Source: Thiomonas intermedia
GTDB taxonomy: Bacteria; Pseudomonadota; Gammaproteobacteria; Burkholderiales; Burkholderiaceae_C
NCBI GenBank assembly: GCA_022730375.1
Contig: DZDA01000006.1
Location: forward strand, 1 to 54,184
Direction: 5' to 3'
Length of the DNA stretch: 54,184 nt
How positions within the stretch are numbered: the stretch's first letter is position 1; every line of letters starts with the position of its first letter. Of the stretch, positions 28,673 to 39,566 are shown one piece after another. A program made the position numbers and the translations under genes. The notes beneath the pieces are model-generated. The model saw only the letters and a list, made by a program, of their open reading frames with translations, had not been told where the DNA came from and did no database searches.

Positions 28673-28808
28673 ACCCCAAACACCCCAACGCGGCGCTTTG
28701 TTTTGAACATCAGACTCCGCAGCACTCTGTGCCCTCATGGCTGGTTGCGCATGCTCTGCATCGACAGCAGGCGCTCCTCTCATCCTGAGGTGGCTAACTA
28801 TCTGAAAG

Positions 28809-28843
28809 CCGCTGTACCGTCTCGCGATGGTCAGCGGTTTTTT
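28809..28843 (+). terminator. Rho-independent terminator
   Basis: CCGCTG.ACC ... GGTCAGCGG stem followed by TTTTTT. Confidence 0.75.
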
Positions 28844-28929
28844 GTTGCGGTTTTGCGGTCTATCCGCCCCTGAATCAGCACCCCCGATTCCATCCTCTTC
28901 CCAAGTCTGCAAGCTTATCCATTCGCCTC

Positions 28930-30606
28930 ATGCCCCTGCCTCCCCCACCCAAGTCCATGGGCAGCCTGCTGACCCAAGCTGCTCCGTCGATCACTCAGAC
29001 GCCCCCCGCTTCGCGAAAGACCACGGCGCGCGACAAGACCCACCCAATGTCTCAAGAGACCGCGTCGGCTGTCGCAGTTGTACCGGCGGCGGCGCAGCCC
29101 GTGGCATCCACGCGCCAAACACGCCAGCCGATACCGCGTGAGGCCGTCCCCACTGCGGCGGATCGTTCCGCCCAGAAGGCGGTGCAGCCCAAGCGGGCGC
29201 CCATTGCCCAGCAGCCCGCCAAGCTCTTCGTCCTCGACACTAACGTGCTGCTGCACGACCCGATGTCGCTCTACCGCTTTGAAGAGCACGACATCTATCT
29301 GCCGATGGTCACGCTGGAAGAACTGGACGCGCACAAAAAGGGCCTCTCGGAAGTGGCGCGCAATGGCCGCCAGGTCAGCCGTGAGCTCGATGCCTTGGTG
29401 GCCGATACCGGCAGCGGCATCGACCAGGGTATCGCGCTGAGCCGCACCGGCCATGCGGAGGCCAAAGGACGCCTGTTCTTCCAGACCCGCGCGCACGATG
29501 TCGAACTGCCCATCGCGCTGCCTCAGGGCAAGGCGGACAATCAGATCCTGGCGGTGCTGCAAGACCTCACGCACATCCATACCGAGCGGCCTGTGGTGCT
29601 GGTGTCCAAAGACATCAATATGCGCGTGAAAGCCCGCGCCCTGGGGCTGCATGCCGAGGATTACGCCAACGACAAGACGCTCGACGACGCCGATCTGCTC
29701 TACACCGGCATGATGGTGCTGCCGCCCGATTTCTGGGACCGGCAGGCCAAGTCAGTGGAAAGCTGGCAGCAGGGCGGCAACACCTTCTACCGGGTGCAAG
29801 GCAAGTTCGTCGCGCAGATGCTGGTCAATCAGGCCGTTTATTGGGAGAGCGGCAGCGCCCCGCCGCTCTACGCGCGGGTGAAGGAAATCCGCGCGAACAC
29901 CGCCGTGCTGCAGGTCATGCGCGACCATACGCACCAGAAAAACGCCATCTGGGGCGTCACCGCGCGCAACCGCGAACAGAACTTCGCCCTCAACCTGCTG
30001 ATGGACCCGGATGTGGATTTCGTCACTTTGGCGGGACAGGCCGGCACCGGCAAGACCCTCCTCGCGCTCGCCGCGGGCCTGTCTCAGGTGCTGGACGCCC
30101 GGCGGTATAACGAAATCATCGTGACCCGCGTGACCGTTCCTGTGGGCGAAGACATTGGCTACCTGCCGGGCACCGAAGAAGAAAAAATGGGCCCCTGGAT
30201 GGGCGCGCTCGACGACAACCTCGAAGTGCTCAATCAGAGCGAAGGGGGCAACTCCGGCGGCGAGTGGGGCCGGGCCGCCACGCAAGATCTCATCCGCTCC
30301 AAGATCAAGATCAAGAGTCTGAACTTCATGCGCGGGCGTACCTTCCTCAACAAATACGTCATCATCGACGAGGCCCAGAACCTCACGCCCAAGCAGATGA
30401 AAACCCTCATCACCCGCGCGGGCCCCGGCACCAAGCTGGTGTGCATGGGCAATATCGCGCAGATCGATACGCCCTACCTCACTGAAGGCAGCTCAGGCAT
30501 GACTTTTGTGGTGGACCGTTTCAAGGGCTGGGGCCACAGTGGTCACGTCACCCTGGCCAGAGGCGAGCGCAGCCGTCTGGCCGACTACGCCAGCGAAGTG
30601 CTGTAA
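28930..30606 (+). CDS. PhoH family protein with N-terminal PIN domain (YlaK/PhoH2-like)
   Basis: LFVLDTNVLLHDPMSLYRFEEHDIYLPMVTLEELDAHKKG (PIN), GQAGTGKTLLALAAGLSQVL (P-loop), IIDEAQNLTPKQMKTLITRAGPGTKLVCMGNIAQID; start may be 29047 (MSQETAS). Confidence 0.9.
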   Translation: MPLPPPPKSMGSLLTQAAPSITQTPPASRKTTARDKTHPMSQETASAVAVVPAAAQPVASTRQTRQPIPREAVPTAADRSAQKAVQPKRAPIAQQPAKLFVLDTNVLLHDPMSLYRFEEHDIYLPMVTLEELDAHKKGLSEVARNGRQVSRELDALVADTGSGIDQGIALSRTGHAEAKGRLFFQTRAHDVELPIALPQGKADNQILAVLQDLTHIHTERPVVLVSKDINMRVKARALGLHAEDYANDKTLDDADLLYTGMMVLPPDFWDRQAKSVESWQQGGNTFYRVQGKFVAQMLVNQAVYWESGSAPPLYARVKEIRANTAVLQVMRDHTHQKNAIWGVTARNREQNFALNLLMDPDVDFVTLAGQAGTGKTLLALAAGLSQVLDARRYNEIIVTRVTVPVGEDIGYLPGTEEEKMGPWMGALDDNLEVLNQSEGGNSGGEWGRAATQDLIRSKIKIKSLNFMRGRTFLNKYVIIDEAQNLTPKQMKTLITRAGPGTKLVCMGNIAQIDTPYLTEGSSGMTFVVDRFKGWGHSGHVTLARGERSRLADYASEVL

Positions 30607-30629
30607 GCGCGGGAGAATCTGACGCGCGA

Positions 30630-31988
30630 TCAGAATTCGCGTGTCAGGTTTTCAAACCGCGTCAGGGGTTTGAGGAAGGCGAGATGCACCACGCCGATCG
30701 GCCCGTTACGCTGTTTGCCGATGATGACTTCAGCCACCCCGGCGTCTTTCGAGTCTTTGTTGTAGACCTCGTCGCGGTAGATGAACAGGATCACGTCGGC
30801 ATCCTGCTCGATGGCGCCCGATTCACGCAGATCGCTCATCACGGGGCGCTTGTCGGTGCGCTTTTCAAGATCGCGATTGAGCTGCGACAGCGCGATCACC
30901 GGGCAATGCAGTTCCTTGGCCAGAGCCTTGAGCGAGCGTGAAATCTCGGAGATTTCGGTGGCGCGGTTCTCGCCGTCTCGCGAAGACGACATGAGTTGCA
31001 GGTAATCCACCACGATCAAGCCCAACCGCCCGCCAAACTGACGGGCCAGACGGCGCGAGCGCGCCCGCAGTTCCAGCGGATTGAGCGCCGGGGTTTCATC
31101 GATGTGCATGTGCACGTCTTGCAAGCGTTCGATGGTTTCTGGCAGCCGCGTCCACTCGTCCTCGGAGAGCTGGCCGGTACGCAGATGGCTCTGGTCGATC
31201 CGCCCCATCGAACCCACCACGCGCAACACCAACTGTGATGCGCCCATTTCCATACTGAACACCGCCACCGGCAGTTGCTCATTGATCGCCACATGTTCAG
31301 CAATATTCAGCGAAAACGCCGTCTTGCCCATAGAAGGGCGGCCGGCGACGATGACCAGATCGCCTGGCTGCAAACCTGCGGTCATCCGGTCCAGATCGGC
31401 AAAACCCGTGGGCACACCAGTGGTATCGGCGCCGCCGCGCTCGGCCAACTCGCTCACGCGCTTGAGCAGTTCGCCCAGCAGGCCCTTCATCGACTGGAAT
31501 CCCGCGGCCGACTTGGCCCCCTCCTCCGAGATGGCGAAAATGCGCGACTCGGCCTCGTCGAGAATCTGCTGCACGCCCCGCCCTTGCGGGTTGAGCGCAT
31601 TCTGCGCAATGTCGTCGCTGATGGTCACGAGTTGGCGCAGCACCGCGCGCTCGCGCACGATCTCGGCATATCGGCGGATGTTCGCAGCACTGGGCACGCA
31701 CTGCGCCAGCGAATTCAGGTAGGGCAGCCCGCCGCATTCCTCGTGCTTGCCGATGGATTGCAGCGCCTCCAGCACAGTGATCACGTCAGCCGGTTTGCTC
31801 AGATTGACCAGGTCGGCGATGGCCTGGAAAATCGCGCGGTGCTCGAACCGATAAAACTGCGCCGCCACCAGCAGATCGGCCACCTTGTCGAAGGCCTGGT
31901 TGTCGAGCAACAGCCCGCCCAGCACCGACTGCTCTGCCTCGATGGAGTGCGGCGGCGTGCGAATGGCGTCAAGGGCTTGGTCTTGCAT
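30630..31988 (-). CDS. dnaB: Replicative DNA helicase
   Basis: MQDQALDAIRTPPHSIEAEQSVLGGLLLDN, GRPSMGKTAFSLNIAEHVA, VVDYLQLM, ALSQLNRDLEKRTDKRPVMSDLRESGAIEQDADVILFIYRDEVY. Confidence 0.97.
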   Translation of the reverse strand: MQDQALDAIRTPPHSIEAEQSVLGGLLLDNQAFDKVADLLVAAQFYRFEHRAIFQAIADLVNLSKPADVITVLEALQSIGKHEECGGLPYLNSLAQCVPSAANIRRYAEIVRERAVLRQLVTISDDIAQNALNPQGRGVQQILDEAESRIFAISEEGAKSAAGFQSMKGLLGELLKRVSELAERGGADTTGVPTGFADLDRMTAGLQPGDLVIVAGRPSMGKTAFSLNIAEHVAINEQLPVAVFSMEMGASQLVLRVVGSMGRIDQSHLRTGQLSEDEWTRLPETIERLQDVHMHIDETPALNPLELRARSRRLARQFGGRLGLIVVDYLQLMSSSRDGENRATEISEISRSLKALAKELHCPVIALSQLNRDLEKRTDKRPVMSDLRESGAIEQDADVILFIYRDEVYNKDSKDAGVAEVIIGKQRNGPIGVVHLAFLKPLTRFENLTREF

Positions 31989-32079
31989 GGCGGTCGACGG
32001 CAAATGCCATCCAAAAATAAAAAGCGACTTGGCATTGTGCCGCACGCAGCTGCACAAACCAGAAACGAAGCAGAGACAA

Positions 32080-32103
32080 CAAGGGCCGCATTCGCGGCCC
32101 TTG
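32080..32103 (-). terminator. Hairpin downstream of rplI (likely terminator or processing site)
   Basis: CAAGGGCCGC(32080-32089) ATTC GCGGCCCTTG(32094-32103); 10-bp perfect stem, weak T-tract. Confidence 0.6.
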
Positions 32104-32127
32104 TATCAAGCGCGAAAAACCCCGCGA

Positions 32128-32580
32128 TTACATCGCTTCGGCTTTGACCTGCAGGGTGATGTCGGTGACGACATCGGTATGCAGAGCGATCGAGACCGGA
32201 TGCTCACCCGTGGTCTTGACGTGACCTGCCGGGAAGCGAACCTGCGACTTGTTCACTTCAATGCCTTGCTTGGCCAGGGCATCCGCCACGTCGCCGTGGG
32301 TCACGGAGCCGAACAAGCGGCCATCCACACCGGCTTTCTGCACCAGGGTGATGACCAGGCCACCCAGTTTTTCGCCAGCGGCCTGCGCCTGAGCCAGCTT
32401 TTCAGCGGCGAGCTTTTCCATCTCGGCGCGGCGCGCCTCGAACTCCGCCAGGGCCGCGGCCGTGGCACGGCGTGCCATTTTCTTGGGGATCAGGAAGTTG
32501 CGGGCATAGCCGTCCTTGACCTTGACAACGTCACCCAGATTGCCGACGTTCAGAACTTTTTCGAGAAGAATGATTTGCAT
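32128..32580 (-). CDS. rplI: 50S ribosomal protein L9
   Basis: [36 protein letters not shown]. Confidence 0.97.
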   Translation of the reverse strand: MQIILLEKVLNVGNLGDVVKVKDGYARNFLIPKKMARRATAAALAEFEARRAEMEKLAAEKLAQAQAAGEKLGGLVITLVQKAGVDGRLFGSVTHGDVADALAKQGIEVNKSQVRFPAGHVKTTGEHPVSIALHTDVVTDITLQVKAEAM

Positions 32581-32595
32581 GGTGTCGTCCCCGGA

Positions 32596-32886
32596 TTAGC
32601 CCTTGTGCAGGTCGGTGTAGGGCAGCAGCGCCAGAAAGCGCGCGCGCTTGATGGCGGTATTGAGCTGGCGCTGGTAGTGCGCGCTGGTGCCGGTCAGGCG
32701 GGCGGGAATGATGCGGGCGTTTTCCGCAATCAGGTCCTTGAGCACATCGACATCCTTGTAGTCGATCTGCTCAACCTTGGCGACGGTGAAGCGGCAGAAG
32801 CGCTTGCGCTTGAACAGCGAAGACTGCTGGTTGCGACGAGCGCGCTTCGGGTCGTTCTTTTTGTCGAATTTGCGTGGTGGTGCCAT
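32596..32886 (-). CDS. rpsR: 30S ribosomal protein S18
   Basis: [63 protein letters not shown]. Confidence 0.97.
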   Translation of the reverse strand: MAPPRKFDKKNDPKRARRNQQSSLFKRKRFCRFTVAKVEQIDYKDVDVLKDLIAENARIIPARLTGTSAHYQRQLNTAIKRARFLALLPYTDLHKG

Positions 32887-32889
32887 GAT

Positions 32890-33183
32890 TTAAACCTCAA
32901 TGTATTGTGTGACGTGCAACTTGATCTGGCGAGAGCCGCGACGCGATGCACGCAGAAAACCGGAAACTTGCAACAGCACTCCAGGACTGAGACGGTGCAT
33001 TTCGTGAGCAATCTTTCCAAACCCGACGCAGCCGATCTGAAGCTGCACCTCGCAAGGCATTTCTGCCTCGGACTGGGTGGATTGATGCTGCAACACAAAA
33101 TCCAGTGCTTCGATTCCGGCCGGCGTGTAGCGGAGTTCGCCCCGCTCGGCCAAAATGCCCTGAAGTTCGAGCCGATTGATCAG
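32890..33183 (-). CDS. priB: Primosomal replication protein N (PriB), probable CTG start
   Basis: (L)INRLELQGILAERGELRYTPAGIEALDFVLQHQS...; operon position rpsF-priB-rpsR-rplI. No in-frame ATG, GTG or TTG at the homologous N-terminus; the ORF track starts internally at TTG 33153. Confidence 0.8.
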   Translation of the reverse strand: MINRLELQGILAERGELRYTPAGIEALDFVLQHQSTQSEAEMPCEVQLQIGCVGFGKIAHEMHRLSPGVLLQVSGFLRASRRGSRQIKLHVTQYIEV

Positions 33184-33191
33184 GCCGCTTT

Positions 33192-33554
33192 TCAGGCCGT
33201 TTGCTCCTGCTGCGCCTTGCGAGCCTCATCGCGCTCGACCTGCTTCATCATGATGGAAGGCGCGGTTTCGGCCTTGTCCGTCTTGATCACCAGGCTGCGC
33301 AGCACGGCATCGTTGAACTTGAAGCTGTGCTCGAGTTCGCGCAGGGTTTCCAGGTCGCACTCGATATTCATGCAGGCGTAATGCGCCTTGGCAAGTTTCT
33401 GAATGGGATAGGCCAGTTGGCGACGGCCCCAGTCTTCAACCCGGTGGATCTGTCCCGCCTTGGCGGTCACGGCGCTCTTGTAGCGCTCGATCATCGCGGG
33501 CACTTGCTCGCTTTGATCCGGGTGGAAAATCAACACAATCTCATAGTGACGCAT
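33192..33554 (-). CDS. rpsF: 30S ribosomal protein S6
   Basis: [59 protein letters not shown]. Confidence 0.97.
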   Translation of the reverse strand: MRHYEIVLIFHPDQSEQVPAMIERYKSAVTAKAGQIHRVEDWGRRQLAYPIQKLAKAHYACMNIECDLETLRELEHSFKFNDAVLRSLVIKTDKAETAPSIMMKQVERDEARKAQQEQTA

Positions 33555-33714
33555 GCAGATTCCTTCAAATGCGGCAGGGCGCAGCCCCTCTTTATGGTGA
33601 GGCCTACGCGCTGTCCTTGTGGATAGAAGCCGCCCAGAGCGCAAAAAGCGTCAATTCCGGCACAACCGGTGCGGCAAGGAACCGAGCATTATAGACGAAT
33701 CGTCTTCCAGCTTC

Positions 33715-36102
33715 TCAATGTTTCGCCAACTGTTGCCAGGTCGCGATCACGGTGTCCGGGTTGAGCGAGATCGACGAGATGCCCTGCTCCATCAGCCATT
33801 GCGCCAGGTCGGGGTGATCGGACGGCCCCTGGCCGCAGATGCCCACATACTTGCCCTCGGCGCGGCAGGCGGCGATGGCCTGCGCCAGCAGCACCTTCAC
33901 CGCCGGATCGCGCTCATCGAAAGCCTGCGCCACCAAGCCGGAGTCGCGGTCCAGCCCCAGGGTGAGCTGGGTCAGATCGTTGGAGCCGATGGAGAAGCCA
34001 TCGAAATATTGCAGGAAATCCTTGGCCAGCACGGCGTTCGACGGCACTTCGCACATCATGATGACGCGCAGGTCGTTTTCGCCGCGCTTGAGGCCGTGAC
34101 GGCCCAGCAGATTGATGACGCCCTCAGCCTCACCAAGCGTGCGAACGAAGGGCACCATGATCTCGACGTTGTCCAGCCCCATCTGTTCGCGCACCCGTTT
34201 GAGGGCGACGCACTCCATCTCGAAGCTCTGCGCAAAGTCGGGCGAGACATAACGCGAGGCTCCGCGGAAACCCAGCATGGGGTTTTCTTCGTCCGGCTCG
34301 TAGCGCGAGCCGCCGATGAGCTTTTTGTACTCGTTGGATTTGAAGTCAGACAGGCGCACGATGACGGGCTTGGGATAGAACGCCGCGGCAATGGTGGCGA
34401 TGCCTTCGGCCAGCTTGTCCACATAAAACGCACGCGGGCTGACATGGCCGCGCGCCACGCTCTCCACCGCCTTCTTCAGATCGGAGTCGATATTCGGATA
34501 CTCCAGCACCGCGCGGGGATGCACGCCGATGTTGTTGTTGATGATGAACTCCAAGCGCGCCAGACCAACGCCCTGGTTGGGCACCTGCGAAAAATCGAAG
34601 GCCAGGGTGGGATTGCCCACGTTCATCATGATCTTCGTCGGCACCTCGGGCATGGCACCGCGGGCGACTTCAGTCACTTCGGTTTCGAGCAATCCGTCGT
34701 AAATCTGGCCGGTATCGCCCTGCGCGCAAGACACCGTGACCAGCATGTCGTCCTTGAGCACGTCGGTCGCATGCCCGCAGCCGACCACGGCGGGAATGCC
34801 GAGTTCACGGGCGATGATGGCGGCGTGGCAGGTGCGGCCCCCGCGGTTGGTGACGATGGCCGAAGCCTTTTTCATCACCGGCTCCCAGTTCGGGTCCGTC
34901 ATGTCGGTAACCAGCACATCGCCCGCCTGGACGAGGTGCATATCGGTGATGGAATGCACCACCCGCACCGGCCCGGCGCCGATTTTCTGGCCGATGGCAC
35001 GCCCCGTCACCAGCACGGCGCCCTTGCCCTTCAGGGTGTAGCGCTGTTCGGTACGCGTGTGTCCGTTGGACTTCACCGTCTCGGGGCGAGCCTGCAGGAT
35101 GTAGAGGTGGCCGTCGATGCCGTCCTTGCCCCATTCGATGTCCATCGGACGCTGGTAATGCGCCTCGATGGTCATGGCAAATCGCGCCAGCTCCTGCGCC
35201 TCGGCGTCAGTCAGGCAGTAGCGGTTGCGCAGTTCGGAGGGGGTATCGACTGTCTGCACCAGAAGCGGCGAACCCGCGGGTGCAAACTCCATGCGGATCA
35301 GTTTGGAGCCGAGATTGCGGCGGATCACCGCCTCCTTACCCGCCTTGAGCGTGGGCTTGAACACGTAAAACTCATCGGGATTCACCGCCCCCTGCACCAC
35401 CGTCTCGCCCAAGCCGTAGGACGCGGTGATGAACACCACATCCGGAAAGCCCGACTCGGTGTCGAGCGTGAACATCACGCCGGATACCGCCTTGTCGCTG
35501 CGCACCATGCGCTGCACACCGGCCGACAGCGCCACATCGCTGTGCACAAAACCTTTGTGCACCCGGTAGGAAATCGCCCGGTCGTTGTAGAGCGAGGCAA
35601 AGACATGCTTTATTTTTTCCAGCACCGCACCGATGCCGCTCACATTCAGATAGCTTTCCTGCTGCCCGGCGAACGAAGCGTCGGGCAAATCTTCCGCAGT
35701 GGCTGAAGACCGTACCGCGAACGAAGCCTCTGGATTGCCCGCAGTGAGATCGGCATAAGCGCTGCGGATGGCCTGCTCCAGGTCAGCCGGGAACGGCGTT
35801 TCGACCACCCACTGGCGGATCTGCGCGCCGCAGCGCTCCAGGGAGCGCACATCGTCAGCGTCCAGTTCCGCGAGCATCGCCTCGATGCGCTCCTCCAGCC
35901 CCCCGGCACGCAGAAATTGCCGGAAAGCGTGCGCCGTGGTGGCGAACCCGCCCGGAACCCGCACCCCGCTGCCGGAGAGCTGGCTGATCATTTCTCCAAG
36001 CGACGCATTCTTGCCGCCGACCTGATCGATGTCGCTCATTCGCACATCATCGAGCTGCAAAATGAGCTCATTGCCGCTGTGGGCGGTGTTTTGCTGGGTC
36101 AT
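33715..36102 (-). CDS. ppsA: Phosphoenolpyruvate synthase
   Basis: [80 protein letters not shown]. Confidence 0.97.
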   Translation of the reverse strand: MTQQNTAHSGNELILQLDDVRMSDIDQVGGKNASLGEMISQLSGSGVRVPGGFATTAHAFRQFLRAGGLEERIEAMLAELDADDVRSLERCGAQIRQWVVETPFPADLEQAIRSAYADLTAGNPEASFAVRSSATAEDLPDASFAGQQESYLNVSGIGAVLEKIKHVFASLYNDRAISYRVHKGFVHSDVALSAGVQRMVRSDKAVSGVMFTLDTESGFPDVVFITASYGLGETVVQGAVNPDEFYVFKPTLKAGKEAVIRRNLGSKLIRMEFAPAGSPLLVQTVDTPSELRNRYCLTDAEAQELARFAMTIEAHYQRPMDIEWGKDGIDGHLYILQARPETVKSNGHTRTEQRYTLKGKGAVLVTGRAIGQKIGAGPVRVVHSITDMHLVQAGDVLVTDMTDPNWEPVMKKASAIVTNRGGRTCHAAIIARELGIPAVVGCGHATDVLKDDMLVTVSCAQGDTGQIYDGLLETEVTEVARGAMPEVPTKIMMNVGNPTLAFDFSQVPNQGVGLARLEFIINNNIGVHPRAVLEYPNIDSDLKKAVESVARGHVSPRAFYVDKLAEGIATIAAAFYPKPVIVRLSDFKSNEYKKLIGGSRYEPDEENPMLGFRGASRYVSPDFAQSFEMECVALKRVREQMGLDNVEIMVPFVRTLGEAEGVINLLGRHGLKRGENDLRVIMMCEVPSNAVLAKDFLQYFDGFSIGSNDLTQLTLGLDRDSGLVAQAFDERDPAVKVLLAQAIAACRAEGKYVGICGQGPSDHPDLAQWLMEQGISSISLNPDTVIATWQQLAKH

Positions 36103-36243
36103 GATGAAAGTCCTTCATAGAATGAGAAAATCGGGCTCGGCGTGATTCTCTGGCGAAGATGACATGTCTTGTTCGAGTTGGTATCGCCGTCTTCGCAAGT
36201 CACACTGACAATGCGGCTCATTCTAGGTTTTGAACGCTGACAC

Positions 36244-37062
36244 ATGCCTAACCGCTCGGTCTTTTTCGTCTCGGACGGCACCGGAATCGCTGCCGAGACC
36301 TTCGGCAACTCCGTTCTGGCGCAATTCGACGTGCAGCCGCACCGCATTCGCCTGCCGTTTGTCGACACGGTGGAGAAGGCGGTGCATGCGGTCGAGCGCA
36401 TCAACGAGGTCGAACGCGCCGAGGGCAAGCCGCCGATTGTTTTCGTCACCCTGGTGCACCCGGATGTGCTCGACATCATTCAGGGCGCACGCGCGCTGGT
36501 GCTCGACATGTTCAACAGCTTTGTGCAACCGCTCGAAGTGGCGTTCGGCACCAAATCCAACCATCGCATCGGACGATTTTCCGATGCCGCTTACAGCCCG
36601 CAGTATCACAACCGCATTGACGCGATCAATTTTTCGCTCATGCACGATGACGGCCAGTCCACCCGCAATCTGACCGAGGCTGAAGTCATTCTGGTGGGCG
36701 TGTCGCGTTGCGGCAAAACACCCACCTCGCTCTATCTCGCCATGCAGCATGGCGTGAGGGCGGCGAACTATCCGCTCATTCCCGACGATTTCGAGCGCAT
36801 GCGCCTGCCGGACGGGCTGAACGGTTTGCGGCACAAACTGTTCGGGCTGTCCATCACGCCCGAGCGTCTGAGCGAAATCCGCACCGAGCGGCGGCCCAAC
36901 AGCCGTTACGCGGCGCTCGACAACTGCCGTTATGAAGTGAGTGAGGCGGAAAAACTCATGCGGCGCGAGGGCATCCGCTGGTTGTCGTCCACGCACAAGT
37001 CCATCGAAGAGATCGCCACCACCATCCTGCAGCAGATCCGCCCGGATCGGCTGGAATATTGA
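36244..37062 (+). CDS. ppsR: PEP synthetase regulatory protein (kinase/pyrophosphorylase)
   Basis: MPNRSVFFVSDGTGIAAETFGNSVLAQF, GVSRCGKTPTSLYLAMQ-HGVRAANYPLIPDDFE; divergent from ppsA. Confidence 0.95.
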   Translation: MPNRSVFFVSDGTGIAAETFGNSVLAQFDVQPHRIRLPFVDTVEKAVHAVERINEVERAEGKPPIVFVTLVHPDVLDIIQGARALVLDMFNSFVQPLEVAFGTKSNHRIGRFSDAAYSPQYHNRIDAINFSLMHDDGQSTRNLTEAEVILVGVSRCGKTPTSLYLAMQHGVRAANYPLIPDDFERMRLPDGLNGLRHKLFGLSITPERLSEIRTERRPNSRYAALDNCRYEVSEAEKLMRREGIRWLSSTHKSIEEIATTILQQIRPDRLEY

Positions 37063-37074
37063 GCGCCACCCGCC

Positions 37075-38133
37075 ATGCACGACGACGATAAAAACGCCTA
37101 CCTACTGGGGTTTGCCTCGACCCAACAAAAAATTCCCGAACGCGAGGAAGCGCTGCCCATCGACCCCGACCGGGCGCAGATTCCGCTCACCGGGCTGATG
37201 GTTGATGCGGGTACCGATCTGTCGGGCACGATGGCGGCGGACCGGCGGGTGCGCATCCTGCCGCTGACCATCCAGTGGCCGGGCCGAACGCTGCTGGACA
37301 AAGGGACGGCGGAAGTCCGTACCGTTTCGCGCCAGCTCAGCCACGAGCGCATTCGCAGCGCCGAGGTCAGCGCGCCATCCGTCGAGGCGCTGAGCTACCG
37401 CATGCACCCGCATCTGACGCTCAACTTCGACCGACTGCTGCTGCTGGCCACGCACCCGGCTCTGGTGGAGGCCAGCCGCAGCGTGGAGCAGATGTTCAAA
37501 GACCATCAGGACGAAATCACCCACCTGCGCCGCGAGCGCCACCTCCGACCCGACTATGCCCTGGAGGTCATCAACACCCGTTCGCTACTGAGCGGCCCGG
37601 CCCTGCAGGCACGCCTGCTGCTGAACTCTCCCGAGATGCGCATGGGCGATATCCCGGGTCTGCGGCGACTTGCCCAAACGCTGGCCGATCAGACCGAGGT
37701 GTGGCTGGCACCAGGTCATCCCGCCGATGTCGCCTTCACGCTGGGGCGGCTTGAGCATCCCGATCTGTCTCCCTGGGTGCAGGCCTGCAGCACGCGCCTG
37801 ACGCAAATCATGCACCGCTATCCGGTGCTGAGCTGCAAGGCTGGGGAGTTCGGTCTGGAAGCGCGGACGAGCAAGTGGAAGTCGGCTGCGTCGCGTGTAA
37901 TCGACGCGGCAGCGCAAGCCATCTGGACAAACGCTCTTGCGGCCCCGGTGATTCAGCTCAGCTTCGATGGCAGCATTCGCGAACTGCGCGACTGGCCCGA
38001 AATGCAGGCGCTGAAAAAAATGGCCGCCGAAAATGAAGTGAAGCTCCACGTCACCCATATGAGTCTGGGTGGCCGGGTCTGGGCCTCGGCCCAATCGCTT
38101 TCGCTGGCATTGCTGCGCAAGCCCGCGGGCTAA
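37075..38133 (+). CDS. Divergent DegV-like protein
   Basis: LTGLMVDAGTDLSGTMAADRRVRILPLTIQWPGRTLLDKG resembles the DegV N-terminal pattern; later YPVLSCKAGEFGL resembles the DegV C-lobe. Starts 12 nt after ppsR. Confidence 0.55.
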   Translation: MHDDDKNAYLLGFASTQQKIPEREEALPIDPDRAQIPLTGLMVDAGTDLSGTMAADRRVRILPLTIQWPGRTLLDKGTAEVRTVSRQLSHERIRSAEVSAPSVEALSYRMHPHLTLNFDRLLLLATHPALVEASRSVEQMFKDHQDEITHLRRERHLRPDYALEVINTRSLLSGPALQARLLLNSPEMRMGDIPGLRRLAQTLADQTEVWLAPGHPADVAFTLGRLEHPDLSPWVQACSTRLTQIMHRYPVLSCKAGEFGLEARTSKWKSAASRVIDAAAQAIWTNALAAPVIQLSFDGSIRELRDWPEMQALKKMAAENEVKLHVTHMSLGGRVWASAQSLSLALLRKPAG

Positions 38134-38136
38134 AAC

Positions 38137-38925
38137 CTAGCCCGCGGGCTTGCTGAACTGAGACTGCCGCACGCCCTCGTAGAGGCAGATCGCCGCTGAC
38201 GCGGCGACGTTGAGCGACTCCACGCCATCGGCCTGGGGAATGCGCACCAGCGCGGAGCACTTGGCGACCAGCGCATCTGAAATACCCTGCCCTTCGTTGC
38301 CGAAGATCCAGGTCACGGGTTCCTTCAAATCGAGTTCGTACAACACCGTGTCAGCCTGCATGTGCGTGGCATAGATCGGGCGCGGGACGATGTTGAGCAC
38401 CTGCTCCCAGGGCGGATCTTCGAACACCGGAATGACGAAGTGCGCGCCCATGGCCGAGCGCAGCACTTTGGGCGACCACACCCCGGCGCAACCCCGCAGC
38501 AGATACACCGCGCCGCAGCCCGACGCCGCGGCGGTGCGCAGCATGGTGCCCACATTGCCGGCGTCCTGCACCCGGTCGAGGATGAGCGCGCTGCCCGGGC
38601 GGGGCTTGGATGACTTCGGACGGGCGATCAGCATCCCCACCGGCGGGCCGTTCTCCACCGCGGTGATCCAGTTGAACAGGGCCTGATGCAAGACCACCGT
38701 TTGTGTGGTGCCGACGCGCTCGACCAGCGCCGCGATTTCCGGATCGAGCAGGCCTGTATCGGTGGTGATCAGCGGCTCGGCGGCATGGCCTGCGGCGAGC
38801 GCGGCTTCGATGAGATGAATGCCTTCCAGCCAGACCTGGCCGAGCTTGCGCACCGCGCCCGGTTCGGTGGACAGGCTGCGCAGGGTTTTGATCAGCGGGT
38901 TTTCAGCCGAGGTAATACGCTTCAC
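38137..38925 (-). CDS. SpoU/TrmH family RNA methyltransferase
   Basis: [72 protein letters not shown]; start assigned to GTG near 38925, which slightly overlaps rnhB. Confidence 0.9.
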   Translation of the reverse strand: MKRITSAENPLIKTLRSLSTEPGAVRKLGQVWLEGIHLIEAALAAGHAAEPLITTDTGLLDPEIAALVERVGTTQTVVLHQALFNWITAVENGPPVGMLIARPKSSKPRPGSALILDRVQDAGNVGTMLRTAAASGCGAVYLLRGCAGVWSPKVLRSAMGAHFVIPVFEDPPWEQVLNIVPRPIYATHMQADTVLYELDLKEPVTWIFGNEGQGISDALVAKCSALVRIPQADGVESLNVAASAAICLYEGVRQSQFSKPAG

Positions 38926-39566
38926 GACACGACGTCCTTCAACGTGGGAGGGCGAATAGACTGAGCCAACAGGCGGCGGATAGGGGCAAAGCTGCGGCGG
39001 TGTGCGGCGCAGGGCCCCAGTGTAAGCAAAGCCGCGCGGTGCGCCGCCGTGCCGTAGCCGCTGTGGCACTCGAAACCGTAGCCCGGGTAGCGCTGCGCCA
39101 GCTCGGCCATCAGGCGATCGCGGTACACCTTGGCGATGATCGAAGCCGCGCTGATCGCAGGCTCTGCCGCATCGCCGCCCACGATGGCGCGACAGGGCAT
39201 GGCCACCTGGGGCGTCTGATTGCCATCGACGAGCAACAGGTCGATCTTGCAGGGCAGCGCCGCCACGGCGCGCTGCATGGCCAGCAGCGTGGCCTGCAGA
39301 ATATTGCGCTGATCGATTTCTTCGACCGAACTCTCAGCGATGCTCCAACCCAGGCTGTGCGCCCGGATTTGCGCATCGAGCTCCTCGCGACGGCGGGCGC
39401 TCAGCAGCTTGGAGTCGGCCAGCCCGGCAATGGGATGGGCGGGATCGAGCACCACGGCCGCGGCCACCACCGGCCCCGCCCATGGCCCGCGCCCGACTTC
39501 GTCGCAGCCGGCAATCAGCGCGACGGAAGCGTCGCCTTCTGCGGCGAACAAGGTGGCCTGCGTCAT
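38922..39566 (-). CDS. rnhB: Ribonuclease HII
   Basis: [56 protein letters not shown]. Confidence 0.96.
   Translation of the reverse strand: MTQATLFAAEGDASVALIAGCDEVGRGPWAGPVVAAAVVLDPAHPIAGLADSKLLSARRREELDAQIRAHSLGWSIAESSVEEIDQRNILQATLLAMQRAVAALPCKIDLLLVDGNQTPQVAMPCRAIVGGDAAEPAISAASIIAKVYRDRLMAELAQRYPGYGFECHSGYGTAAHRAALLTLGPCAAHRRSFAPIRRLLAQSIRPPTLKDVVS

Noticed and set aside
31885-33381. 498-aa plus-strand ORF across dnaB/rplI/rpsR/priB
   Set aside because: Antisense to conserved ribosomal and replication genes; no domain features.
33690-33707. Small palindrome AGACGA-A-TCGTCT between ppsA and rpsF
   Set aside because: Could be an operator, but it is short, lacks a T-tract and no partner copy was found; not enough support to call a regulatory site.
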